DNA of 64,000 nucleotides, taken from contig NZ_JAJKFQ010000005.1 in the NCBI RefSeq assembly GCF_020966635.1, forward strand, positions 1,390,481 through 1,454,480. The letters are read 5' to 3'. The stretch comes from Stieleria sp. JC731. GTDB taxonomy: Bacteria > Planctomycetota > Planctomycetia > Pirellulales > Pirellulaceae. The number at the start of each line of letters is the position of its first letter. Position 1 is the stretch's first letter. The position numbers were made by a program, and so were the translations under genes. Below, piece after piece: positions 8,631 through 18,206 of this stretch. The notes beneath the pieces are model-generated. The model was given only the letters and a program-made list of their open reading frames with translations, was not told where the DNA came from and did no database searches.

Positions 8631-10781
8631 ATGAAGCAGATAGCGATGCAGCCTGATCTTTCACATTCACAGACCGGCCTTGCGAACCGATGGGTTGACG
8701 CTGGCACGCCGCATCTGTTCCGAGCATGTTGGCTCGTTGCCATTGTGTTTTTCGCCACCGGATGGCAGGTTTCCGCGTTCGGCGGAATGAGCAGCGAAAA
8801 TGTAATCGTCGTGGTTAATGGTGATTCGACGATCTCGCGAACGATTGCCAATCACTATGTGTATCTCAGGCAAATTCCTGAGCCCAATATCATTGTGCTC
8901 GATGACGTGCCTAAGGGGACAGTGATCGAACTGGATGACTTTCGCGACAAGATCCTAAAGCCTGTTTTGGCAGAGATCGATAAACGCAAGCTCGCACCGT
9001 TGGCGAGGACGATTGCCTACTCCGCCGGTTTGCCATACGGGGTGAAGGTTAAGTCGCACACGGACAAGCTTCCCGAAGGTACCGAAAAGAAGTTCCAGCG
9101 TCCGATCGCTTCGATTACGGGGCTGACCTACTTCTATCGGTTCGTTCTGACCGATAGTCCCAGCTATCTGAGTTTCGGATCGAACCTCTACGCCCGTGGT
9201 AAATTCGAGCGAAACTTCGCCAACCCGTTCGCTGGTGAACTGAAGGAAAAGTTCGAAGAGGCGATCAAGCTAGATAGCGAGGAAAAGTACTCCGAGTCAG
9301 CAACGCTCTGGGATGAACTACACCAAAAGCATCCGGAGATGCCGGCGATCGCATTGAAGGCCGCGGAGGCTTTTTCAAAGTCGGATGATTCGGCCAAAGC
9401 GATTGAACTGATCAGTGCGGCGCTCAAGGCCGGTTGGTGGTCGGCAAACTATTTGCAAGATACACCGGCATTGGAAAAGCATCTGAGCGATCCGCAAATT
9501 GCGGCCGCGATGCCACTGCTTGATGCAAGTCCAATTGCGTGGCAGGGGCCGATTGGATTCTCTGGTGCGGTTGGCTGGGCGGTCACCGGGCGACGTGTCG
9601 CGATCCAGCAGGGTGGCACTCCCTACATGATGTCATGCATGCTGGCGGTGATTCATCCGAACGGTTCCAACACCAGTGACGCGGTGCGAATTCTCGAAAG
9701 GGCAAGCAAGAGCGATCGAACGTTTCCTAAGGCGCGGTTTGCCTTTGGTGTCGGTGCGGGAGTTCGTGCTAAAACCCGCTTTGGCGGGGTCGCCGATGCT
9801 GCGGTCTATCTTCAAGAGTTGGGATATGAAACCGAGATGTTTCGAGGGGCTTTGCCTAGCAAGCCTGGCAAGGTTGCCGGATTGATGGTCGGCTCATCAA
9901 ACGCCCCCCTGGCATCGACGCCACTGAACCTTGTGCCCGGTTCGATCGCCGAGAATTTAACCAGCTATGGTGCTAAGTTTGATACCGAAAGCCAGACAAA
10001 GTTGACTGAGTTTTTAAGTGTCGGGGCGGCGATGAGTAGCGGTACGGTTGATGAACCCTATTCGCTGCAGTTCAAGTTTCCCACGCCAATGCTTTACGGG
10101 TACTACGCGCGCGGGGCGACCGCGATGGAAGCATTCTATCAATCGGTGATGTCGCCTTATCAACTGTTGATCGTCGGGGATCCGTTGGCACAACCTTACG
10201 CTCTGGCGCCCGACGAGATCGTCGACATCTCCATGGTGAAGGCCAAAGGAGATGACAGCCAAAAGCTTCGGTTGCATCGACGCACAATGAATCTCAATGC
10301 CCCGAAGTCTCGAACAGCCGTCATTGAAATCTTTATCAATGGTGTGCCTGTTCGCAATGTGCCTGCGGTACCTACGGTCGATATCAATTGGCCCGAAGCC
10401 GCATCGGGAGTCTATAGCATTCGTGCAACGTTGGTGGGGCTCGATCGTACCGAACCACGAATCAGCTTTGTCGCCGAAATCGATTGCAAAGGATTGTATC
10501 CAACACCGACAGCGGAACTCTTGGAAGCTCGCGAGAACATCGATGGCCTCGCCAATGACGGTTCACTTGCAACGCCGATTAAAATCAAAGTCGCGTGCGA
10601 AGGTGCCGATCGAATCGACATCGAGCACTGGGGGAAGGTTGTTGCAACAACTGATCAAGCTGAAGCGGTATTGGAAATCGAAGCTAAAAAGTTGGGCGGC
10701 GGACCACTATCGTTTCGTCCGGTAGCGCACTTTGGTGAGCAACGCGTTCAAGCCATGCCCGTGATTGATCAGCCCGAATAG
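8631..10781 (+). CDS. TIGR03790-family exported protein (716 aa)
   Basis: The N-terminal domain after the signal peptide (SSENVIVVVNGDSTIS, then NHYVYLRQIPEPNIIVLDD) matches the TIGR03790 family, which is common in planctomycetes and has unknown function. Near residues 200-260 there is a TPR-like helical insert (YSESATLWDELHQKHPEM...). Later segments resume the family fold (GSIAENLTSYGAKFD, YYARGATAMEAFYQSVMSPY, LLIVGDPLAQPYA). The last ~200 residues are a beta-rich extracellular module. The ATG used (MKQIAMQPDL) precedes a hydrophobic signal segment at about residues 30-48; a TTG 19 codons upstream is possible. It likely acts outside the cytoplasm. The role is not known. Confidence 0.8.
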   Translation: MKQIAMQPDLSHSQTGLANRWVDAGTPHLFRACWLVAIVFFATGWQVSAFGGMSSENVIVVVNGDSTISRTIANHYVYLRQIPEPNIIVLDDVPKGTVIELDDFRDKILKPVLAEIDKRKLAPLARTIAYSAGLPYGVKVKSHTDKLPEGTEKKFQRPIASITGLTYFYRFVLTDSPSYLSFGSNLYARGKFERNFANPFAGELKEKFEEAIKLDSEEKYSESATLWDELHQKHPEMPAIALKAAEAFSKSDDSAKAIELISAALKAGWWSANYLQDTPALEKHLSDPQIAAAMPLLDASPIAWQGPIGFSGAVGWAVTGRRVAIQQGGTPYMMSCMLAVIHPNGSNTSDAVRILERASKSDRTFPKARFAFGVGAGVRAKTRFGGVADAAVYLQELGYETEMFRGALPSKPGKVAGLMVGSSNAPLASTPLNLVPGSIAENLTSYGAKFDTESQTKLTEFLSVGAAMSSGTVDEPYSLQFKFPTPMLYGYYARGATAMEAFYQSVMSPYQLLIVGDPLAQPYALAPDEIVDISMVKAKGDDSQKLRLHRRTMNLNAPKSRTAVIEIFINGVPVRNVPAVPTVDINWPEAASGVYSIRATLVGLDRTEPRISFVAEIDCKGLYPTPTAELLEARENIDGLANDGSLATPIKIKVACEGADRIDIEHWGKVVATTDQAEAVLEIEAKKLGGGPLSFRPVAHFGEQRVQAMPVIDQPE

Positions 10782-10826
10782 GTTCCAGGGCTTAAACTCT
10801 CGTCGGGCAAGGACAAAATTCTAACG

Positions 10827-11471
10827 CTATGACTCTCGGTTGATCGCCGAAAGCACTGCTGACTTAAGGTCCTTGGAAACGTTAGCTACGTTTTGATCGG
10901 CGTTGATGATCGCCGTGGTGGGACTCGCATTTGGAAGTTGGTCTAGGAACGATTGCCGGACTCGTTCCATGTAGGCTTCACCTCGCGATTCCATGCGATC
11001 ACGTGGGCCATCGATACGCCGCATCGCAGCGGCTGCAGGCATGTCCAACAAGATTGTCAGATCCGGTTTCAGTCCCCCGTTGGCCAAGTCGCCCATTTGC
11101 CATAGCAGTTCTGGTGTGACATCGCAGGTGCTGTCGCTGTCGCCGACACTCTGATAAACAACGTTGGCGAGCAAGAAGCGATCCGAGATCACGCTGATCC
11201 CATTTTGCAGTGATGGCAAAATCGTCGATTCGATCATTTCACAGCGGCTTGCCATGAAAAGCATCGCTTCGGTTCGACGATGCATCGTCAGTTCGCTTTC
11301 GAGCAAAAGGGCACGAAGCCGTTGCCCAATTTCAGAAGTTCCCGGATCTCGCGTTAATAAGCAGCGGTATCCGAGCTCGGTTAGCAACTTATCTAAATAG
11401 GCGATCTGAGTTGATTTGCCGACTCCGTCGATGCCGTCGATGGAGACAAAAATCGGCTTGGGATTCGTCAT
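10827..11471 (-). CDS. tmk: Thymidylate kinase
   Basis: Phosphorylates dTMP to dTDP with ATP, an essential step in dTTP supply. The P-loop GIDGVGKST is at residues 12-20, the substrate-binding DP motif follows in LLTRDPGTSE, and the Tmk signature appears as ISDRFLLANVVYQ (usually DRY; here DRF). The LID region is arginine-rich (IDGPRDRMESRGEAYMERV). The length of 214 residues is normal. The start MTNPKPIF was chosen because it places the first beta strand correctly; the 24 upstream residues look non-native. It is cytoplasmic with no obvious operon partner. Confidence 0.95.
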   Translation of the reverse strand: MTNPKPIFVSIDGIDGVGKSTQIAYLDKLLTELGYRCLLTRDPGTSEIGQRLRALLLESELTMHRRTEAMLFMASRCEMIESTILPSLQNGISVISDRFLLANVVYQSVGDSDSTCDVTPELLWQMGDLANGGLKPDLTILLDMPAAAAMRRIDGPRDRMESRGEAYMERVRQSFLDQLPNASPTTAIINADQNVANVSKDLKSAVLSAINRES

Positions 11472-11686
11472 GGAGATGTCGCTGTGGGAAAATTCCCGCA
11501 AATTTCTGGAGGAACCTGAGGGCATTTCTACCCCGGAAATCACGTGTTTTCACTTTGCTGCTATGAGCAAGCGTATAGCCCGGATTCTGAGGCGTGGTAA
11601 TTTTAAGCTTGATAAGCGGCTCTTATAGGGGTAGATTTTTCCCCTAGCAGCCTGCAAGTCGATGGATACTTTTTCAGGAGTGGCTG

Positions 11687-11917
11687 ATGCAATCCAACAG
11701 TCTCATTCGGTTCACACGATCATGTCCCACTTGTGGACGCCGAATTCAAATTCGTGGAACGCTACTTGGACGTGAGGTTGCTTGTCCGCACTGTAACGCG
11801 AAATTCACTGCGATGGCAACGGATGATGCCCCCGGCCGAATCGACGATGCCCAGCGATTGCTGGATCGGGTGGACACGATGCTTTCGAAAGTCGAAACGC
11901 CTCCGGTCGTTTCGTAG
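11687..11917 (+). CDS. Small zinc-ribbon protein (76 aa)
   Basis: Two CxxC knuckles (CPTCGRRI and CPHCNAKF) separated by about 18 residues form a compact zinc ribbon at residues 13-42. Between them lies IQIRGTLLGREVACP, characteristic of small planctomycete ribbon proteins. The rest is a short polar helix (DDAQRLLDRVDTMLSKVE). A good AGGAG ribosome binding site stands 8 nt upstream of the ATG. No catalytic domain is present; a DNA, RNA or protein adaptor role is possible but unproven. Confidence 0.7.
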   Translation: MQSNSLIRFTRSCPTCGRRIQIRGTLLGREVACPHCNAKFTAMATDDAPGRIDDAQRLLDRVDTMLSKVETPPVVS

Positions 11918-12067
11918 GCAACGAGATCGTGTAGACGGTTGCTCTCTTAACATCCTTTGATTGTCGGATGCGTCCTTTCACCCCCTGGAAGTAACGCTCT
12001 TCGCCGCTGATTCAGCGGGAACGCCAGCGACGTCGTGAAAGACCGAACGTAACGATCCGTCAGATCT

Positions 12068-15000
12068 TTACGCGGCTTCTCCTTCGCTGATCTCTCCATC
12101 TTCACTGACGTCTTCAAATCGAATCGAGACGCGCTTGCTGACGCCGGACTCTTGCATCGTCACTCCGTAAAGAGTCGTCGCCGCTGTCATCGTTTTTTTG
12201 CTGTGGGTGACGATCACAAATTTGCTGTGGTCAAGGAACTCATTGAGCACCATGACGAATCGGCCAATGTTTGCTTCATCAAACGGCGCGTCAACTTCGT
12301 CGAGCACGCAGAATGGGCTTGGCCGATATTGGAAAATCGACATCAGTAGCGCTACCGCGGTCAAAGCCTTTTCACCACCCGACAAAAGCGAGTTACTGAA
12401 ACTGGGTTTGCCGGGAGGCGTTGCGACGATTTCAACACCGGCTTCCAGCGGATCTTCGGATTCTTCGAGGACGAGATCCGCGTGGCCACCACCAAACGAC
12501 TTGCGATAGAGCTTCTGAAAGTTTTGCCGAATCGCTTCGAGGGTGTCTAGGAAAAGTCGACGACTGTCTGCATTGATACGACCAATGATCCGTTGCAGCG
12601 AATCCTTCGCCGCAGCAAGGTCTTCGTATTGACCGCTTAGGTGATCGTATCGTTCTTGCAGCCCTTCGAGCTCTGCGAGTGCTTCCATGTTGACGTTGCT
12701 CGTTCGCTGCAACTGTTCACGCAGGCGGTTGATCTCCTCATCCATCTTTGCGCGGTCTTCGATCTCGGCCAGTTCCTCCGGCGGGTCATCGTTTTCAAGA
12801 TCGATCTGATAGTCTTCGGCAATGCGTTCGGTAAGCGTCCCCAGTCGCATTTTTGCGGCGTCACGCCTGTTGGTGATGCTGTGAACCTGTTCGCTTGCTT
12901 CGGCAACATTTTTCAGGACGGCTTCGCCCGCTTCCGCAATCGCACGATTGGTTTGCCGAAGCGATTGAGCTTTCTCGGCCAGTTCACGGAGCTGTTTATC
13001 GAATTCGTCTGTCTGTGATTTCAGCTGATCAAGTTGGCCAACGGTTTCGGTGATCCGTTGTTTCAGTTCGGACTGACGGGTGTAGCCAGACTGTGCGGTG
13101 ACGCTTGCGTTTTCGACGGACGAACGTCGTTCGTCTTGCTCGCGTTTTTGGGATTCGATCTGATTGGCCAACGCTTCCTGACGTTGTTCGGCACGAGCGA
13201 GTTCGACCGAGGCTGTCATGACGGCGCTCGATGCGGATTGCAGCGCTTGCTGTGTTTCCGAAAGCATCTCTTCGACTTCGGCGGCTTCGCTTTCAAGCTT
13301 CTCGATCGACTGTCGAGATTCGACGATCGAAGCCGACAATTCACTCGCTTCTGACTTCGCTTCGTCGCGTTCTATACGCGTCGACGTGACGTCTGATTGG
13401 ATTTGGTCGTGTGCGGTCTGGCGGACTTTGGCTCGTTCCTTGGCATGTCGAAGGTCCGCGTCGGCGGCCGCCTTTTCTGTCACCAAGTTTCGATGCTGAA
13501 TCTCCAGTCGGCCGAGCGCGTTTGAGTATTCGTCGACAAGGGCGGCAAGCTCCCGAATCGCTTCGTCGTTTTCGGAGATTTCAAACGTGTAGTGTTCGAT
13601 TTCTTCAGCAGCGGCATTCATCTCGCTGCGTCGACTGACCAAAGCGGTCGTTGCACCGGCAGGGCCAACGATCATACTGCCGTCACCCATCAGGACTTCG
13701 CCGTGTCGGGTAACGATTTGTTGATCGGGACCGCAAAGTGGACGAACACGGATCGCCGTTTCCAGATCTTCCACGAGCCAAGTCGAACTCAACAGGTGCG
13801 CGATCAACTTTTGGCCTTCGCCATCGGATGTGATCACTCGGTCGGCTCGGCCGATGACACCTTGGAATCCTTCCAGCTGGATTCGGTTTTCGCGTGGCGG
13901 TTCGGGAAGGTGGTCCATCCGGATGATGCCGACACGGCTATCGATCTGGATTTCGCCGCTGACGATGGCTTCGGCCAGTTGTCCATCACGTGTCACGACG
14001 AACTGTGCACGATCACGCAGTGCCGCATCGATCAATGGGGCGGTTTCGACATCCACATTCACTAGCGTCGCTACCATTCCCAGAACGCTAGAAGCCAAGG
14101 GGTGGGCAGCGTCAGCGACGTGTTCAAGGACGGCGCGAACGCCACCGGAGACCCCTTCGTGTCGTTTGACCAAGTCTTCCAGTACGAGATAACGTTGCCG
14201 AACGCCTTCAAGCCGGGTGCGTAGTTCGGCCGTTTCGCCACTGCGTCGGTCGAGCACGTTGCGGTGCTGGTCCGTTTTGGCCTGTTGGACTTGTAGGTCG
14301 CCTTCGGATGACTGAATGCGTGCCTCAAGTTCTTGCAACCGGTCGGCGGCAACCTGTGTGTCCGCATTTGCCTTGTCGAGCAGTGCGATCGAATCGGTCA
14401 GACGTTGTTCGAGGCTGACGAGTTGGCGATCCGATTCAGAAAGACGTGTTTCGGATCGCTGTAGGCGGACTTCCATTTCCGAAACGCGGCGGATCGCGTC
14501 GAGGTGCTGTTTGGAAATATCCTCGCGGCGTTTAAGTATCCCGTCGGTTTCGGTTTGGATTTGATCGCGTTTGGCAACCAGTTCGTCGTTGTTAAGGCGA
14601 ACCCGTTGCAGTTCTTCATCGCCGGTGCTGTGATCAGCGATTGCTTGTTGAAGATCGTCGTCTGCTTTGCGAGCTTGTCGCATCAGTTTGCGACTTCGGC
14701 GAAGTGCGTCAGCAATCGACATGCGGACTTCTGCGACCGAGCTTTCGTCGGCATCTTTGCGGCCACCGAGTGTTGCCGACTGTGCGAGCAGTTCATGGCG
14801 TTGCTGTTCAAGCTGTCTCGCTTGGTCAGCAACGGATTGCAGTTCCATGTCTGCAGATTGACGCTTCGTCGCGATTTCTTCTCGCTCGTTTTCAAGCTCA
14901 CGTAGGCGAGTGTTCGCGTTTGTGAGGTCTTTCTCGCAGGTGTCCAGCTCTTGATTCAGGTTCGTCCAATCGTTCCAGGCGATAACCGTTCGCAATTCCT

Positions 15001-15664
15001 TGAGCCGTTCGGATGCTTGACGGTATCGTTCGGCCTTAGCGGCTTGACTGCGAACACTGCGAAGGCGGGTGCCGACTTCTTCGACGATATCACTTAGACG
15101 CGTCAGGTTTGTTTGGACGCGCGCCAGCCTTCGTTCGGCTTCTAGCTTTTTAGCCTTAAAGCGACTGATACCGGCAGCTTCTTCAAAGATTGCGCGGCGG
15201 TCTTTCGCGTTTGCCTGCAGCATCCGATCGACCTTGCCCTGCTCGATCAAACTGTAGGCATCGATCCCGATCCCGGTCCCGCGAATCAAGTCACGCACGT
15301 CTTTAAGCCGCACGGATTCTTTGTTGATCAGGAATTCACTTTCGCCGCTTCGGTAGACGCGCCGGGTCACATGGACTTCCGGTGCATCGATCGGCAAGTT
15401 GCCTTGCGAGTTGTCGAACACGATGGTGGCTTCGGCTGCACCAGCTGGTGGGCGCGTTTGTGATCCTTTGAAGATCACGTCCGACATCTCTTTTCCGCGG
15501 AGGCCCTTGGGGCTTTGTGACCCCAGCACCCATTTCATCGCATCAACAATGTTGGACTTGCCACTTCCGTTGGGGCCGACGACCACCGTGATGCCGTCGG
15601 GAAAATCGAATCGAGTCCGATCCGCAAAGCTTTTAAAGCCGGCCAGTTCGAGAGCTTTCAGCAT
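12068..15664 (-). CDS. smc: Chromosome segregation ATPase SMC
   Basis: The ATPase of the bacterial condensin, which loops and compacts DNA. At 1198 residues it has the full SMC architecture. The Walker A (GPNGSGKSNIVDAMKWVLG) is at residue 30. A long coiled coil (about 165-500) leads to a globular hinge (about 510-670, EGVSGGVRAVLEHV to VGPAG), then the returning coiled coil. The ABC signature LLSGGEKALTAVALL and the Walker B/D-loop CVLDEVDAPFDEANIGRF follow near residues 1100-1150. ScpA and ScpB, its usual partners, are not in the window. No operon partner is adjacent. Confidence 0.97.
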   Translation of the reverse strand: MLKALELAGFKSFADRTRFDFPDGITVVVGPNGSGKSNIVDAMKWVLGSQSPKGLRGKEMSDVIFKGSQTRPPAGAAEATIVFDNSQGNLPIDAPEVHVTRRVYRSGESEFLINKESVRLKDVRDLIRGTGIGIDAYSLIEQGKVDRMLQANAKDRRAIFEEAAGISRFKAKKLEAERRLARVQTNLTRLSDIVEEVGTRLRSVRSQAAKAERYRQASERLKELRTVIAWNDWTNLNQELDTCEKDLTNANTRLRELENEREEIATKRQSADMELQSVADQARQLEQQRHELLAQSATLGGRKDADESSVAEVRMSIADALRRSRKLMRQARKADDDLQQAIADHSTGDEELQRVRLNNDELVAKRDQIQTETDGILKRREDISKQHLDAIRRVSEMEVRLQRSETRLSESDRQLVSLEQRLTDSIALLDKANADTQVAADRLQELEARIQSSEGDLQVQQAKTDQHRNVLDRRSGETAELRTRLEGVRQRYLVLEDLVKRHEGVSGGVRAVLEHVADAAHPLASSVLGMVATLVNVDVETAPLIDAALRDRAQFVVTRDGQLAEAIVSGEIQIDSRVGIIRMDHLPEPPRENRIQLEGFQGVIGRADRVITSDGEGQKLIAHLLSSTWLVEDLETAIRVRPLCGPDQQIVTRHGEVLMGDGSMIVGPAGATTALVSRRSEMNAAAEEIEHYTFEISENDEAIRELAALVDEYSNALGRLEIQHRNLVTEKAAADADLRHAKERAKVRQTAHDQIQSDVTSTRIERDEAKSEASELSASIVESRQSIEKLESEAAEVEEMLSETQQALQSASSAVMTASVELARAEQRQEALANQIESQKREQDERRSSVENASVTAQSGYTRQSELKQRITETVGQLDQLKSQTDEFDKQLRELAEKAQSLRQTNRAIAEAGEAVLKNVAEASEQVHSITNRRDAAKMRLGTLTERIAEDYQIDLENDDPPEELAEIEDRAKMDEEINRLREQLQRTSNVNMEALAELEGLQERYDHLSGQYEDLAAAKDSLQRIIGRINADSRRLFLDTLEAIRQNFQKLYRKSFGGGHADLVLEESEDPLEAGVEIVATPPGKPSFSNSLLSGGEKALTAVALLMSIFQYRPSPFCVLDEVDAPFDEANIGRFVMVLNEFLDHSKFVIVTHSKKTMTAATTLYGVTMQESGVSKRVSIRFEDVSEDGEISEGEAA

Positions 15665-16249
15665 GCGAGCGATCGGGTCAGGAAACGAGGTGCAGAATCA
15701 GAGGAGGTGAACTGGTTGGTCGATTGACGAATGGTAACGGCATCAATGGGGGGGTGCCGCCGATTTGGACGAGCTTCCCGAAGCGAATCTTTTCTCGATC
15801 AACCGCACTCGGCAAGTCACGTCAGCCGAGAAAAATGATTCGATAGCAACACCCCTTAGCCTAAATGAAACCGGGAACAGCGGGTAGTTGCTTTTATTGC
15901 TAAACAGCCGGATCTGGCAGCGTATTTTGGGCGTTTTTGCTGGAATTCGCTTTCGATCGCTGGTGTCCAGTTCGGGAGGCTCGTCTTGCACCGCAAGCGA
16001 CTTTTCCGGTAATTGGGGATATTCCGATTATCCCGGACTGTCATGCGCCAGCACCGTAACTACCGCTTCCCCCGAACGATGCTTGTCAGGACGCTCTCAT
16101 CGCTGCCCCTCCATTTGGCTGGGGCGGTCTGCCGGCGTCTTGCTTCGCGCTGCGCATCCATAGTTACTGGGCCCCGGCGCGCCAGCGATTGTAATGCTCG
16201 ATTGTTGGGGCTTAAGTTGAGCTGGCGGACTGGCCGTCGTGAACGATTT
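15665..16249. other. Divergent intergenic region upstream of the helical-repeat/ExbB operon
   Basis: It separates smc (minus) from the exported helical-repeat gene (plus). The plus frame is open back to 16013, but that part encodes an Arg/Cys-rich, non-conserved-looking stretch ahead of the signal peptide. No RNA or repeat was seen. Confidence 0.4.
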
Positions 16250-18166
16250 ATGCAGCAGAGCCGATTCGTATTGCAGATCGGCATGGCTTCGATGATTTGC
16301 TGGTCCCTGCTGGCAAGTCCTTTGATTGTCGCTGCAGAGTCGATTGGCGTTGAAGCGGTTGATGTTGCCGCATCGCTTGTCGAGGTTCGAAAGCTTCGTG
16401 ATGCCGGTGAGTTCGCTTCCGCTGTTGGTGAGTTGCAGAAGCTTGCGAGCTACCTCATCGAGGAATCGCGTTCTGATGTTCAGCTCGCAGCCGATTTTGT
16501 GCTGCTTGCCAGGGCTGCGCAAAGTGACATCTCGCCGGAGCAGGTGGACGAGCTTTATGTGGCAGCTGAGCAGTGGTTGCAGCGGAATGACGTTTCGTCG
16601 GTGTCGCTCAAGCAACACGTGGTTCTGACCACGGCAATCGCAACGCATCATGCATCGCGGCAAAGGGCTGGCCAGGCTCAGCAGCAATTGTTGCGGCTCT
16701 TTGACGAAATTGATCGATCAAATGATGAAGCTGAAGGTGCATTGGCCGCTTCGATTGCCGATCCGCTGTTAGCTTTGTCTATGAAGTCAGCTTGGCAGGC
16801 AATGTCCGGCGGAGACGCCGAGGGTGCGGAGAAGCTGTATCTGGCGATGCAAGGTTCCGATTCACGAGGCAGTGTGCAGCTAGGGGATGCCAGGCGTTCT
16901 CTCTGTCAGTTGGGGCTCGGTTGGGCAACAGCCCTGCAGCCCGACAGGCATGTTGATGCTGCGGAGCGTCTTGGGGTCTTTATCGATCAAAACCCCGATC
17001 ATTCCGATGCTGCCAAGGCATCAGCTTTAAGGGTGCGATGCGCGATTAAGGCCGATCAAAATGCTGAGCTTCTAGACGCGATTGATCTGCACTTCAAAGA
17101 GTATGGAGATACTTCAGGAACAGCCGATTTGGTGGCAGAAGTCCTGCGTCAGGTCGATCCGATTCCGGAGATTGTGAAGGAGTGGCTGCTGCAGGAACAG
17201 TCTTATCAGCAATGGCCATTGAGCTTGGTTTCCGAGTCGTTGGTGCAGTTTGGCAGTGATTTTTCGCCACGTGACTTTGACGCTCTGGTGACCCGCTTGA
17301 CCGTGAATGACAAGGCTGGGGCGTGGACGGCGCAAACACTGGAAGGCTGCGACGCGATCGATCACTCAGCAATTTCGGAATTGATCGCGGCGGCTGTGAT
17401 CGGGGGCCGAATCGGTGGTGCGACGATGTTGTCAGTTGAGGCAGCGACGCGTTGGGCCGGTCGAACGGGACGCTGGTCAATGTTGATGCACGCCGCCGAG
17501 GATGTCGACTTCGAAAGCGATCCTGAAGGTCGCAGTGTGCATGTCGATCGGTTATTTGCCGAAGCTGTTTTTCGATCCGGGCAGCGTGCGAAAGCGCTTC
17601 GCTATTGGAAGCACGTCGTCGATGTGCGAAAAGCAGACGACTTTGGCACGTTGCTTCGATGTGCCGAGTGTTCGGTGCTGGTTGATGATGTCGAGCAGGC
17701 CGAAGTGCGATTGCGGCGACTGCGGGAAATCTTGGATTCCGCGGAGACTGCACCCATCAGCCAGAAACCGTTGGTGGAATTGCTTGAAGCCGATCTGGCG
17801 ATCCGCAAACTTAAATTTGATCATTCACGTTCGTTGTTGGAGTCGGTGGTGCGCTCGCCCGAGTCGCCGGCGCCAATACGAGCACGTGCTCAGTGGATGA
17901 TCGGTGAAACCTATCTGTTGCAGCAAAACTATGCCGAAGCGATCGATGCGTACCGGCTGGTCGAAGGCATTGATCCCGGGGGGCCGTATGCAGCAGCGGC
18001 GCTGGTTCAAGCGGGCAAAGCTTTTGAACAATTGGGGCGGACACGTGAGGCGAGTGTTTGTTACGGAACTCTATTAGAGAAGTTCGCGGACAGCTCGTAT
18101 GCATCGGAAGCTCGCCATCGGATGTCCGCGTTACCAACACATTCCCCATCGAACACCCGTCGCTAA
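16250..18166 (+). CDS. Exported TPR-like helical-repeat protein (638 aa)
   Basis: First gene of a four-gene operon with exbB- and exbD-like genes. The start MQQSRFVLQIG gives a signal peptide (SMICWSLLASPLIVAAE). The rest is almost entirely alpha-helical with repeated Leu/Ala-rich helix pairs. The clearest TPR-like units are C-terminal: AQWMIGETYLLQQNYAEAID and AAALVQAGKAFEQLGRTREA, followed by YGTLLEKFADSSYASEARHR, typical of YbgF/CpoB- or BamD-like periplasmic TPR proteins. In Tol systems a TPR protein (CpoB/YbgF) accompanies TolQ/R, so a periplasmic scaffold role beside the ExbBD motor is a reasonable inference. The sequence itself shows no catalytic motif. Confidence 0.8.
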   Translation: MQQSRFVLQIGMASMICWSLLASPLIVAAESIGVEAVDVAASLVEVRKLRDAGEFASAVGELQKLASYLIEESRSDVQLAADFVLLARAAQSDISPEQVDELYVAAEQWLQRNDVSSVSLKQHVVLTTAIATHHASRQRAGQAQQQLLRLFDEIDRSNDEAEGALAASIADPLLALSMKSAWQAMSGGDAEGAEKLYLAMQGSDSRGSVQLGDARRSLCQLGLGWATALQPDRHVDAAERLGVFIDQNPDHSDAAKASALRVRCAIKADQNAELLDAIDLHFKEYGDTSGTADLVAEVLRQVDPIPEIVKEWLLQEQSYQQWPLSLVSESLVQFGSDFSPRDFDALVTRLTVNDKAGAWTAQTLEGCDAIDHSAISELIAAAVIGGRIGGATMLSVEAATRWAGRTGRWSMLMHAAEDVDFESDPEGRSVHVDRLFAEAVFRSGQRAKALRYWKHVVDVRKADDFGTLLRCAECSVLVDDVEQAEVRLRRLREILDSAETAPISQKPLVELLEADLAIRKLKFDHSRSLLESVVRSPESPAPIRARAQWMIGETYLLQQNYAEAIDAYRLVEGIDPGGPYAAAALVQAGKAFEQLGRTREASVCYGTLLEKFADSSYASEARHRMSALPTHSPSNTRR

Positions 18167-18206
18167 GGCGTCGTGGTGATCTGGCAATCCTTCGAACCAC
18201 GAAACG